From Streptomyces kebangsaanensis (GTDB lineage Bacteria > Actinomycetota > Actinomycetes > Streptomycetales > Streptomycetaceae): a stretch of 37,148 bases of DNA. Both the position numbers and the translations under genes were made by a program. The notes under the pieces are model-generated. The model saw nothing but the letters and a program-made list of their open reading frames with translations, was not told the origin of the DNA and did not search any database. Below, one piece after another: positions 16,166 through 23,115 of the stretch; positions within the stretch are counted from its first letter, which is position 1, and every line of letters starts with the position of its first letter. The stretch is taken from assembly GCF_001906585.1 (NCBI RefSeq), contig NZ_JUJA01000083.1, positions 1 to 37,148 on the forward strand. The letters run 5' to 3'.

Positions 16166-16525
16166 ATGCGCACCCGCACCGCACTCGCCGCCGTCCTGCT
16201 CGCCCTCGCGGCACTCACCGCAGCCTGCGGCAGCGACAACAAACCCAGCAAGCCCGCCGCCACTTCGGTCGCCACGTCCGCCGCGGCCGTCGACACCGCC
16301 GAAGCCCGGCAGGCCTGCGTCGACGCCTGGGCCGAAACGATCAGCAACCGGCCCGCGGACTTCAACCCGGACACCGACAGTGACACCGAGCCGAACGAGT
16401 GCAAGGGCCTGCCCGAAGGCGACTGGACCGACCGCTACATGGATGGCCTCACCCAGAGCAACCAGGACGGCCGCGACGCCCTGCAGGACCTCATCGACCA
16501 GGCCTCCGAGGCCGCCCAGCCCTGA
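16166..16525 (+). CDS. Small lipoprotein
   Basis: 119 residues from an ATG two bases after GGGGGGA. The signal peptide (MRTRT, then a hydrophobic core) ends in the lipobox LTAAC with C21 as the lipidated cysteine. The mature part is acidic, with two further cysteines (residues about 52 and 79) and motifs RQACVDAWAETI and CKGLPEGDW that recur in Streptomyces secreted proteins of unknown role. It would be anchored to the outer face of the membrane. It is followed after 17 bases by the broken HNH gene. Confidence 0.8.
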   Translation: MRTRTALAAVLLALAALTAACGSDNKPSKPAATSVATSAAAVDTAEARQACVDAWAETISNRPADFNPDTDSDTEPNECKGLPEGDWTDRYMDGLTQSNQDGRDALQDLIDQASEAAQP

Positions 16526-16542
16526 CGCCGCAGGAGGCGCCC

Positions 16543-16730
16543 GTGGCTGGCAACCCCCGCAACGGGTGCCCCTACCGCCGCCTCGTCGACTGGATACGCG
16601 CCCAGCACCTCCCCTGCTGGATCTGCGGCCACGACACCGGCTACGGCCTGGACGCCCGACACTCGATGTCCTTCACCCTCGACCACCTGGAGCCGCGCTC
16701 CCCGGCGGAGCTTCCAGATCGCCGCCTGAG
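16543..16730 (+). pseudogene. HNH endonuclease, 3'-truncated
   Basis: A GTG five bases after AGGAGG opens a frame encoding the first half of a phage-type HNH nuclease: NPRNGCPYRRL, a CWICG knuckle, then LDHLEPRSPAE with the first HNH histidine region. The expected second half (a GG..NL....CN..RG block with the other zinc cysteines) is missing. After SPAE the frame runs into unrelated sequence and a hairpin, continuing into the next small gene. The nuclease is therefore likely inactive. HNH proteins beside terminases normally help cos cleavage. Confidence 0.6.
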
Positions 16731-16761
16731 CACGAGAGGATACGAATCCCGTCCTCTCGTG
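16731..16761 (+). terminator. Hairpin at the truncation point of the HNH gene
   Basis: CACGAGAGGA (16731-16740) pairs perfectly with TCCTCTCGTG (16752-16761) around an 11-base loop, followed by AAAG. It lies inside the run-on frame and 19 bases before the start of the next small gene, consistent with a terminator brought in when the HNH gene lost its 3' half. Confidence 0.6.
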
Positions 16762-16779
16762 AAAGCCCAGGAGGCCATG

Positions 16780-16968
16780 ATGAGCACCGCTGGTCCCAAC
16801 CTCTGCCTCTGCGACTGCGGCACCGAGATCGGTGAGGACAGCACTTTCGCGTCCGGACACGACAGCACGTACATGTGGCGGGTCCTCAAGGAGGACTTTG
16901 GCGAGGGCAAGGGCGTCAGCGAGCGCTTCCTCGACTGGTACCTGAGGAACCGCCCTCAGAGGTCATGA
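16780..16968 (+). CDS. Small zinc-ribbon-like protein
   Basis: 62 residues from an ATG five bases after AGGAGG (an ATG three bases earlier is too close). The N-terminus has CLCDCG followed by FASGHDS, a C-x-C-x-C plus GHD pattern seen in short actinobacterial plasmid and phage proteins, and the C-terminus ends in FLDWYLRNRP. Metal binding is inferred from the cysteine cluster; no function is known. Its stop codon abuts the convergent stop of the gene at 16963. Confidence 0.6.
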   Translation: MSTAGPNLCLCDCGTEIGEDSTFASGHDSTYMWRVLKEDFGEGKGVSERFLDWYLRNRPQRS

Positions 16969-17658
16969 CGCGGGACTCTCCGACTGCTGCTGCGGGACCG
17001 ATCCGTTGGCGCCGGGCTCCAGCAAAGGGCTGGCCGGCTTCAGCACCCCACCCAGCTCGGGCAACTTGGCGGCGGAGAACTTCAAGATCAACGCGGCTTG
17101 CAGATGGGCCTTGAGAGCCGGGTCATCAACCTCTTCCAGCAGTCGGATCGCCTGACCGGCATCCCGCTCGACCTTCATGTCTTGCCGGAGCGACTGGGTC
17201 TGCGACTCCATGTGCTTCAGCGCCAGGTCTGCCCTGCGGTGGAACAAGGTGCCGATGACCGTCATCAGGAGACCGGCCACACTGGCGGTGACCGAGGCGT
17301 ACTGGTCCCCGGTGCTCTCGGCACGGAAGATCGCCATGCCAATGCCGGAGATCAGGACGAGGCCACCCACCACCGAGCAGGAGAGGCTGACGACGAAGCT
17401 GCGGCGAGCCTGGGCCAGGCCGTAGGCGTAGTACTCGATCAGAAGTTTGGCGAACCGTGTCTCCGGGGTCGGCTCTTCTCCGGTACCGCTCGGCTCGCGC
17501 TCGGTGGGCTCGGGACCAAACACCTCTTGTCGCAAGCGGTCACGCTCTTGATCAACGTCATTGCCGAAGGTGCGGGTGCCGCGCCACACGTATATGGACG
17601 CAAGCACCATGACCACACCTGTGATTGCGGACGTCGCAGCGCCAAACCAATCCATCAC
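16963..17658 (-). CDS. Two-TM protein resembling TRADD-N-associated membrane domain
   Basis: 231 residues (start GTG 17658 or ATG 17655). After one N-terminal TM (residues 5-25) and a charged linker comes a segment with two TM helices: FAKLLIEYYAYGLAQARRSF, a first helix (about 90-111), a second (about 124-142) ending in LFHRRADLALKHMESQ, and an amphipathic C-terminal helix bundle (AIRLLEEVDDPALKAHLQAA). This closely fits the TRADD-N-associated two-TM domain described from bacterial conflict systems, where it is thought to tether effectors or act at membranes. No TRADD-N domain is visible in this protein. The family call is from memory of its pattern. Upstream it shares a repeated element with the gene at 18297. 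Confidence 0.65.
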   Translation of the reverse strand: MMDWFGAATSAITGVVMVLASIYVWRGTRTFGNDVDQERDRLRQEVFGPEPTEREPSGTGEEPTPETRFAKLLIEYYAYGLAQARRSFVVSLSCSVVGGLVLISGIGMAIFRAESTGDQYASVTASVAGLLMTVIGTLFHRRADLALKHMESQTQSLRQDMKVERDAGQAIRLLEEVDDPALKAHLQAALILKFSAAKLPELGGVLKPASPLLEPGANGSVPQQQSESPAS

Positions 17659-17699
17659 CTAAACAAGATGGCAGACATGACCATCCCATGGTGCCCATC

Positions 17700-17731
17700 C
17701 TGACCAGTCACCTGCCACTCCACGCGCGTGA
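17700..17731 (-). promoter_or_regulatory. Shared upstream element, copy 1 (with CACGCGCGTG palindrome)
   Basis: This 32-base stretch matches 18842-18873 at 29 of 32 positions. It ends in the perfect 10-bp palindrome CACGCGCGTG (17721-17730) next to a conserved CTGACCAGT block. It lies 42-73 bases upstream of the TRADD-like gene's start. A repeated palindrome upstream of two neighbouring genes suggests a common operator. Confidence 0.55.
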
Positions 17732-17764
17732 AGAAGTGAGCCAGCCGGGGCGTCAGCGTGCTGA

Positions 17765-18196
17765 TCAGCAGAGGCTCAGGCCCTTGTCCAACACCTCAGA
17801 GATGTTGACCTTCAGCCCGTGGCCCAGCGTCTCGTCGTCAGCCCAGATCGGCGTGATCTCCGGATATCCGGCGCCCTTGGCCGTGCCGTTCACGGCATAG
17901 CGCGGACCGCCAGGCGGCTCGAACGTGACTGCTCCACCCTCGCACCGCAAGACGCCAGCACTGACCGTGAACGGCCACTCCGTGAACCGCGAAGCCGTCA
18001 CCGCCAGACCTCCGCTCGGGGCCTTCGGCTCGGAGTCGCGGTGCCGCGAGGGCAGCTCCCTGCTGTTGTTGCTGTCTGAACTACTGCCGCTGCCCGAACC
18101 ATTGGGCCAGCACGACGCAGCCACCGCCATCACGACCACGAAGAACACCGCAGCGCTGATCCACTCCGCACGGCTGTACTGGCGCCTCTCGCCCAT
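17765..18196 (-). CDS. DUF2511-like exported protein
   Basis: 143 residues. An N-terminal TM or signal segment (residues 11-29, WISAAVFFVVVMAVAASCW) leads to a Ser/Asn-rich linker. The globular domain then follows the DUF2511 (YebY-like) pattern: FTEWPFTVSAGVLRC, GGAVTFEPPGG, YAVNGTAKG, ITPIWADD and a C-terminal cysteine (LSLC) able to pair with the one after GVLR. The biochemical role of DUF2511 is unknown. It lies between the TRADD-like gene and the other one-TM gene on the same strand. Confidence 0.75.
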   Translation of the reverse strand: MGERRQYSRAEWISAAVFFVVVMAVAASCWPNGSGSGSSSDSNNSRELPSRHRDSEPKAPSGGLAVTASRFTEWPFTVSAGVLRCEGGAVTFEPPGGPRYAVNGTAKGAGYPEITPIWADDETLGHGLKVNISEVLDKGLSLC

Positions 18197-18296
18197 CGGA
18201 CCCCCTCCAGATCGAAAAAGCCCACGCTACGACCCGGAGCACAGCAGGCGTGAAGAACCCGACGAGGCAGAGCAGAAACGCGGCACCGCCCGTCAG

Positions 18297-18698
18297 CTAC
18301 TGGCCAGTGAGAGCCGCAAACTCCTGCTCGCAGGCAGCCAAGTACTCCTGCTTCTGCTCAGGGGTGTAGAAGCGGATGAACCCCACCCCCTTCACCGCTA
18401 TACCACAGGCAAACTCCGGCGGGGCGTTGATAATCGACACGTCCCCACCCGCAGTGTGGTTTCGAACCATCGCTTGGGCGTCAGACCTCCCCTTCTCAGC
18501 AGGGGGCAGGCGGTCCGGCCCTCCGCTGCCGCCGGAGATGAAGCCCACGAAGAACGACATGACAGCGAAAGCGATGGTGACAGCGACAGCGATGACGCCT
18601 CCCACGATGGCCCCCGGTTGCTTCCACCAAGGCTGTACCGGTCCGGGCATCGGCGGTGGTGACGTCGGGTACGGCGGTACGTGTTGGTAGTACTCCAC
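18297..18698 (-). CDS. One-TM protein with Pro/Tyr-rich N-terminus, paralogue-like to 15446-15937
   Basis: 133 residues from a GTG behind TTGAGGAG. The short Pro-rich N-terminus (HVPPYPTSPPPMPGP) is followed by QPWWKQP and a TM helix (about 30-55). The outer domain has two cysteines and the pattern GFIRFYTPEQKQEYLAACE, reminiscent of small DUF732-like proteins. Ribosome binding site, start and PWWK-TM junction match the gene at 15446, while the C-terminal domains differ, so the pair looks like one membrane-delivery module carrying two different outer domains. Function unknown. Confidence 0.7.
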   Translation of the reverse strand: MEYYQHVPPYPTSPPPMPGPVQPWWKQPGAIVGGVIAVAVTIAFAVMSFFVGFISGGSGGPDRLPPAEKGRSDAQAMVRNHTAGGDVSIINAPPEFACGIAVKGVGFIRFYTPEQKQEYLAACEQEFAALTGQ

Positions 18699-18930
18699 AG
18701 CAGACTCCTCAAGGCCCTGACCTGCAACGACATGCGCACGGCGAATCGAGCGGCACAGAATACGCACGGGACGCACGCGGGATCTACACATGGGTCCCGG
18801 TCGTGATCCAACCGTGAGTTCCGCCTGACGGCCGTCAGCCCCTGACCAGTTACCTGCCACCACACGCGCGTGAGGGGGTGAGGAGGCTCACGGGGCCAGC
18901 AGTCGGTCACAACACACAGGCCAGGAGGTT
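18699..18930 (-). promoter_or_regulatory. Leader and probable promoter of the 18297 gene
   Basis: On the minus strand a TTGGAT-17-TGTAGA arrangement (about 18810-18782) resembles a sigma-70 promoter. The TGTAGA block and the last 30 bases before the start recur upstream of the gene at 15446. A perfect 14-bp palindrome, CTGACGGCCGTCAG (18825-18838), and the shared element at 18842-18873 lie just upstream. No gene is visible in this stretch. Confidence 0.45.
18842..18873 (-). promoter_or_regulatory. Shared upstream element, copy 2 (with CACGCGCGTG palindrome)
   Basis: Second copy of the 32-base element found at 17700-17731, with the same CACGCGCGTG palindrome at 18863-18872. It lies just upstream of the probable promoter of the 18297 gene. 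Confidence 0.55.
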
Positions 18931-19143
18931 CTAGCAGCCCCGGCGGACAGGGCCTGTTGGCGTGGCGTGCGGGGCCGTTGGCCTTATGGGGCTGTTTCCG
19001 GGGGTTATCGGCGTCCGCCGAGGCGGTCGTCGTGGATGTGTCCGGCGACGGCGGCGAGCTGGTCGGGGTCGGCGAGTTCGGTCAGTCCGTGCACGGCGGC
19101 GTCCATGCGGTCGGGGCTGTCCATGCCGACGACCCAGGTGACC
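18931..19143 (-). repeat. Direct repeat, copy B: 3' end of intact terL and downstream sequence
   Basis: This copy contains the last ~45 codons of intact terL plus about 74 bases downstream. It matches copy A at 12926-13141. Everything between the two copies (about 5.8 kb) is the bounded cargo block. Confidence 0.9.
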
Positions 19144-20558
19144 ATCTGGTCTTCGAGCTGTACGTGGGTGCCGACGTGGTGGACGAGGCCCTGGTCGTAG
19201 AGCTGGGCGATGGGTTCGGCGCGCAGGCGTTTGCCGAGTTTGGCGGTGACTTCGAGGACGCGGGGCATGAGCTGGCCTTGGATGGTGCCTTCGCGGCGCA
19301 GCTGCTCCCACGCCTGGGAGAGGACCTGGCGGGCCATGTCGCCGCCGTAGTTGGACTCGACCACGATCGCGTCGGCCTTGAGGGCGAGGGCGAGGTGGCA
19401 GGCGGTGAGGCCCCAGTCGTTGGCGCCCATGCTTCCGGAGCGGTCTTCGAGGACGTACAGGTGGCCGTCGTAGCCGCGGGCGAGGCCGATGATGCCGGTT
19501 TCGTCGCCGATGGCGGACTCTCCGCCGGCGGGGTCGACGGCGACGATGACGCGGGCGAGGTCGAGGCCGCCGAACTCGACGGTGGTGATGCGGTGGTCGT
19601 TGATCCAGGCGCGCTGCCACACGCCGCCCTCCGGCGGGCGGGGTTTCTGCTGGTAGAGCGCGGCCCACACGCGTTCGCCGACGCGGCGGCGGGTGGTGGC
19701 GTGGTGCTCGGCGTCGAAGCGTTCGGGCCACAGCGGCTCGCCGATCTTCCGGCTGAGTGGGTCGTCGTCGCTGTCGGCGAGCGCGGGCAGGTCGATGATC
19801 TTCCACTCGTTGGCTTGGGCGTCGGCGAGGATGCGGCCGGCGAGGTCGTCTTCGTTCCAGCGGGTCTGGATGACGCAGATCGCCCCATCGGGTTCGAGGC
19901 GGGTCTGCAGGACGGACTGCCACCACTCCCACGTCTTGCGGCGGATGTTGGGCGAGTCGGCGGAGGCCATGTCCTGCACGGGGTCGTCGACGAGGGCAAT
20001 GGTCGCGCCCTTGCCGGTGAGGGTGCCGCCGATGCCGGCTGCGACGAGGCCGCCTTGGTGGCCTGCGATGTCGAAGCGCATCGCCGCCCGGCTGGAGGGG
20101 TTGAGGTGGATGCCGAGCTCGTCGCCCCACGTCTCGATGGCGTCGCGGATCCAGCGGGAGTGCTCCTCGGCGAGGTCTCCGGAGTAGGAGGTGATCGCCA
20201 CGCGGCGGTCGGGGTGCTGGCGCAGGTACCACAGGGGTGCCCAGCGGGAGGCCCGGCGGGACTTGCCGTGCCGTGGCGGCATGGTGATCATCACGCGGTC
20301 GGCGCGGCCCTCGGCCATGTCGATCCACGCCTGGTCGATGAGGTGCAGGTGCCGGGCCTGCATCTCGGCGTGTTCGGTGAGGACGGCGGCCATCGCACCC
20401 GGGGAGGCGTCCATGGCGATGCGGCGTTCGATGCGGGCGAGCTGGGCGCGCAGCTCGGGGGAGGCCTTCGCGGCCATGACGCGGCGCAGGGCCGGCGGCT
20501 TGCTCCGGTAGGCGGCCAGCAGCGCGGCTTCGCGCTCAGGGCTAGTCTTCCGAGCCAC
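19005..20558 (-). CDS. terL: Terminase large subunit
   Basis: 517 residues. The ATPase domain shows Walker A MPPRHGKS (93-100), the ITSYSGDLAEEHSR segment and Walker B IALVDDP (187-193). The RNase H-like nuclease follows with VAVDPAGG (D342 as first metal ligand), ESNYGGD (E401) and a C-terminal aspartate region (HGLTEL). This is the motor that cuts concatemeric DNA and pumps it through the portal; all core motifs are intact. The GTG start follows GAGGAGG and overlaps the end of terS by 17 bases, so the two are translationally coupled. Its 3' end is duplicated at 12926-13141. Confidence 0.95.
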   Translation of the reverse strand: MARKTSPEREAALLAAYRSKPPALRRVMAAKASPELRAQLARIERRIAMDASPGAMAAVLTEHAEMQARHLHLIDQAWIDMAEGRADRVMITMPPRHGKSRRASRWAPLWYLRQHPDRRVAITSYSGDLAEEHSRWIRDAIETWGDELGIHLNPSSRAAMRFDIAGHQGGLVAAGIGGTLTGKGATIALVDDPVQDMASADSPNIRRKTWEWWQSVLQTRLEPDGAICVIQTRWNEDDLAGRILADAQANEWKIIDLPALADSDDDPLSRKIGEPLWPERFDAEHHATTRRRVGERVWAALYQQKPRPPEGGVWQRAWINDHRITTVEFGGLDLARVIVAVDPAGGESAIGDETGIIGLARGYDGHLYVLEDRSGSMGANDWGLTACHLALALKADAIVVESNYGGDMARQVLSQAWEQLRREGTIQGQLMPRVLEVTAKLGKRLRAEPIAQLYDQGLVHHVGTHVQLEDQMVTWVVGMDSPDRMDAAVHGLTELADPDQLAAVAGHIHDDRLGGRR

Positions 20559-21090
20559 GCGCGGCCTCCTCGGATATCTCGATCAGGGCTTCGAGCTCGT
20601 CGAGGGCGACCGCGGTCAGCTCGCTGCTCGAAGCGTCCGGGGTGACGATCTCGGTCTTGGACGGCTTGTCGAGGCCGTTCATGCGGGCGCGGCGCTCCAT
20701 GATCCGCAGGGCGCGGTCGATGGCGGGCAGGTCGCCGTCCTTGACGGCTTGGCGGTAGGCGACGAAGAACAGCCGGTCCAGGCGCAGGTTCTCCACGGCG
20801 CGCAGCTCCTCGGCCTTGTCCTCGACCTCGGTGGTGCGTTCCTTGAGGGCCTGGCGGACGTCCTTGCACGCGGCGTGGATGAGCTGTTCGTCGGTGGGGG
20901 GCTCTTGGCCCTTGGTGTACCGGTCGATGCCGTAGCCGTGCGGGTAGGCGATCCGGTCGGAGTTGACGGCGGGGTCGGCGGCGAGTTTGCGGCCTACAGT
21001 GAGCCAGTCCACGCCGGCCAGGCGTAGGTCGATGGCGTCCGCCCGCCGCTGTGCGATGGCGGCGCGGGCGGCCTTGTCAGGGCGTCCCAC
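20542..21090 (-). CDS. terS: Terminase small subunit-like protein
   Basis: 182 residues from a GTG at 21090 with GGAAGG about 11 bases upstream; 21132 is an alternative in-frame start. The N-terminal DNA-binding region (VGRPDKAARAAIAQRRADAI, LRLAGVDWLTVGRKLA) resembles an HTH. A central helical part follows (LRAVENLRLDRLFFVAYRQA, then ALRIMERRARMNGLD), as in many actinophage small terminases, and an acidic C-terminus that often contacts the large subunit. Direct overlap with terL supports the call. It would recognise the packaging site. Confidence 0.8.
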   Translation of the reverse strand: MGRPDKAARAAIAQRRADAIDLRLAGVDWLTVGRKLAADPAVNSDRIAYPHGYGIDRYTKGQEPPTDEQLIHAACKDVRQALKERTTEVEDKAEELRAVENLRLDRLFFVAYRQAVKDGDLPAIDRALRIMERRARMNGLDKPSKTEIVTPDASSSELTAVALDELEALIEISEEAARGSED

Positions 21091-21233
21091 GGGACAGCGG
21101 TCCTTCCGGTAGCGCCCCCGCGCCTCACCCACATGATCCCGTACCGAGCCGACCAGCGGATGGCCTCGCTTCTCATGGGACCGGTTTCGGCGAATACGCC
21201 CAGCAGGGGTGGCCGCTGATCTACGGTGTGGTC

Positions 21234-21611
21234 ATGGAGACATGGGGCACCTTCGGCCCCGGGCAGTCAGAGGCCCGGTCGCTGCCAGACGTGTCTCTGA
21301 CCATGCCTTCAGACATGCTCCAGCGGTACGCGCCTATGGCCGACATGCCGCCTCACCTCGCGCAGCAGAAGACAGATCTCCTAGGGGTCTGGCTTCAACT
21401 GGAGCAGCGGTTTGGTCGGCTGAACCGCTGGAGCAGAAGCACAGTGGTCAACGGTGGGCGCCGTCTGAGCGACACCGCCGACATTGCTGCCTGGTATGAC
21501 GAGGGCAAGGCCACTGTCTGGTTCTCCACTGGCTGCGGTAAGAAGCGATTCCCAATCCGGGCGGCACGGCTGCGGCTCGAACCTGCGTCCGCGCGGTGCC
21601 CGTTCAGATGA
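21234..21611 (+). CDS. Hypothetical protein next to the insertion sequence
   Basis: 125 residues from an ATG at 21234. There is no clear ribosome binding site, but TACGGT lies seven bases upstream, which would suit a leaderless transcript. No family recognised; the middle (QQKTDLLGVWLQLEQRFGRL) is amphipathic and the C-terminal part (AAWYDEGKATVWFSTGCGKK) is beta-like. The gene is divergent from terS and its end is directly followed by the insertion sequence, so its 3' end may have been altered. Confidence 0.5.
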   Translation: METWGTFGPGQSEARSLPDVSLTMPSDMLQRYAPMADMPPHLAQQKTDLLGVWLQLEQRFGRLNRWSRSTVVNGGRRLSDTADIAAWYDEGKATVWFSTGCGKKRFPIRAARLRLEPASARCPFR

Positions 21612-21638
21612 ACACGTGGTCGTCGGCGCATAGGAGAA

Positions 21639-21690
21639 GGGCCTCCTGAACATCTCGGTGATGTCGAGTCAACCGAGCAACAGGAGGCCC
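21639..21690 (+). promoter_or_regulatory. Ribosome-binding-site-sequestering hairpin of the transposase
   Basis: GGGCCTCCTG (21639-21648) is the exact complement of CAGGAGGCCC (21681-21690), and an inner stem CTCGGT/ACCGAG (21654-21659 with 21672-21677) strengthens it. The right arm contains the AGGAGG that serves the GTG at 21693. In mRNA started outside the element, the stem would hide the ribosome binding site, as is known for IS10 and IS50. Confidence 0.75.
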
Positions 21691-21692
21691 TC

Positions 21693-22643
21693 GTGTCCCA
21701 CTCTGTCCTGCCCGTGTCCGCCCCGTCCAGCTCCGGCACCTCACCGTGTGACTGCCTCGCCCATCTGTACGGCAACGCCGCGGACAACCCGGATCGCGAA
21801 CCGGGCTACGACTCCGACCTGACGGACGCGGAGTGGGCCGTGATCCGGCCCCTGCTCCCCGTCCCGGCCTGGCTCAACGGACGGGGCGGACGCCCGGAAA
21901 GCTACTGCCACCGTCAGGTGATCGATGCCGTGCGCTACCTGGTCGCCGAGGGGGTGCGCTGGGCAAGCCTGCCGCGCGACTTCCCGAAGTGGCGGGCCGT
22001 CTACCGCTTCTTCCGCCGCTGGCGCGACAACGGCCTGATCAAGGAACTCTACGGACGGCTCCGTGCCCGCCTGCGCGAACTGGCCGGCAAGGACACCGAG
22101 CCGACGGCCGCGATCATCGACTCGCAGTCCGTGAAAGGCGACGCCACGGTGCCGGCCCGCTCACGCGGCTACGACGCCGGAAAGAAGATCAACGGGCGTA
22201 AACGGCACATCGCCACCGACACCCTCGGCCTGCTCCTGACCGTGATCGTGACCGCCGCCTCGGTCAGCGACCGCGGCGCCGGCGCCGACCTGCTGCGAGC
22301 CCTGCGCGAGCGGCACCACACACTCCGCCTGGTCTGGGCCGACGGCGGCTACACCGGCTGGCTCGTCACCTTCGCCGCCGACGTCCTCACCCTCGCGCTG
22401 ACCATCGTCAAACGCCCCGACGACACCACCGGCTTCACCGTCCTGCCCCGCCGCTGGGTCGTGGAGCGGACGTTCGCCTGGCTGATCCGGGCCCGCCGCC
22501 TCGCCCGCGACTACGAAACGCGCACCGACAGTGCCGAGGCCATGACCTGGTGGGCGGCCACCATCCCCGCCACCCGCCGCCTCGCCCGCGGCGGTGCCCC
22601 CGCACCCCGCCGCCTCAAGCAGACCAACCCGGCCCCGGCCTGA
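21693..22643 (+). CDS. IS5-family DDE transposase
   Basis: 316 residues, full length for the family. The DDE triad is visible: D143 in IIDSQSVKG, D217 in VWADGGYTG and E258 in WVVERTFAWL, with the family's Y(K/R)-x-x-E-like block replaced by RRLARDYE. The N-terminal DUF4096-like domain (DSDLTDAEWAVIRPLLP) is present. It catalyses cut-and-paste transposition. The GTG start lies in the shadow of a hairpin that masks the AGGAGG. No frameshift is needed, so the element may be active. Confidence 0.93.
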   Translation: MSHSVLPVSAPSSSGTSPCDCLAHLYGNAADNPDREPGYDSDLTDAEWAVIRPLLPVPAWLNGRGGRPESYCHRQVIDAVRYLVAEGVRWASLPRDFPKWRAVYRFFRRWRDNGLIKELYGRLRARLRELAGKDTEPTAAIIDSQSVKGDATVPARSRGYDAGKKINGRKRHIATDTLGLLLTVIVTAASVSDRGAGADLLRALRERHHTLRLVWADGGYTGWLVTFAADVLTLALTIVKRPDDTTGFTVLPRRWVVERTFAWLIRARRLARDYETRTDSAEAMTWWAATIPATRRLARGGAPAPRRLKQTNPAPA

Positions 22644-23115
22644 ACAACCCCGGCCCCGCCTCGACGAGCCACCCCCGCTCCACCAGCCTCTTCGCCCTGA
22701 ACCGGGCCGCCTGCTCCCGCGCATCCGTGGCCTGCCAGCCCAGACCGTCCCGCAGCCCCCTCGCCCGCACACCACCGCCGCCCCCGGCGCCGTCACGCTC
22801 GACCAGGGACACGATCCGGGCGTACTCCTCCGGCAGGGCAGACCGCTCCAGGCCCTCTGCCCACACCGGCACCCCGGCCTTCCGGCCCGCACCGCCACCG
22901 ACCACCACCGCCTCCCCGGCGGCCGCCTCCGTCACCCGCGCCGGCGCACCGGACAACGCGTCCACCAGCTCCTCACGCGCGATCACCGCCCGCCGCGCGG
23001 CCTCCTCCGCTTCCACCACCGCGACCTGAAGCCGCTCCAGCTCCACCCTCAGCTCCTCGGCCCGCGCAAGCGCCACCCGCTCGCGTTCTTCCAGCAACCC
23101 CATCGCCGACGGCAT
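22615..23115 (-). CDS. Coiled-coil protein convergent with the transposase
   Basis: 166 residues from an ATG six bases after GGAGG. Residues 5-60 are a long Glu/Arg/Ala helix predicted as coiled coil (LLEERERVALARAEELRVEL). A Gly-rich linker follows, and then a C-terminal domain with WQATDAREQAARFRAKRLVE and RGWLVEAGPGLFRP, like a winged-helix half. Similar genes recur beside insertion sequences in Streptomyces as far as I recall, so it may be a passenger. Its last 29 bases overlap the transposase 3' end on the other strand, which makes accidental adjacency less likely. Confidence 0.6.
   Translation of the reverse strand: MPSAMGLLEERERVALARAEELRVELERLQVAVVEAEEAARRAVIAREELVDALSGAPARVTEAAAGEAVVVGGGAGRKAGVPVWAEGLERSALPEEYARIVSLVERDGAGGGGGVRARGLRDGLGWQATDAREQAARFRAKRLVERGWLVEAGPGLFRPGPGWSA

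Larger units (their letters stand above)
21631..22660 (+). mobile_element. IS5-family insertion sequence (ends not resolved)
   Basis: A single intact transposase gene preceded by a structured leader. I could not find a convincing pair of terminal inverted repeats or a target-site duplication, so the borders are approximate. If the convergent gene at 22615-23115 belongs to it, the right border lies further out. Confidence 0.65.

Noticed and set aside
18957..20645. 562-codon plus-strand frame opposite terL
   Set aside because: terL has all its motifs on the minus strand. The opposite frame only encodes Gly/Val/Asp-rich low complexity.
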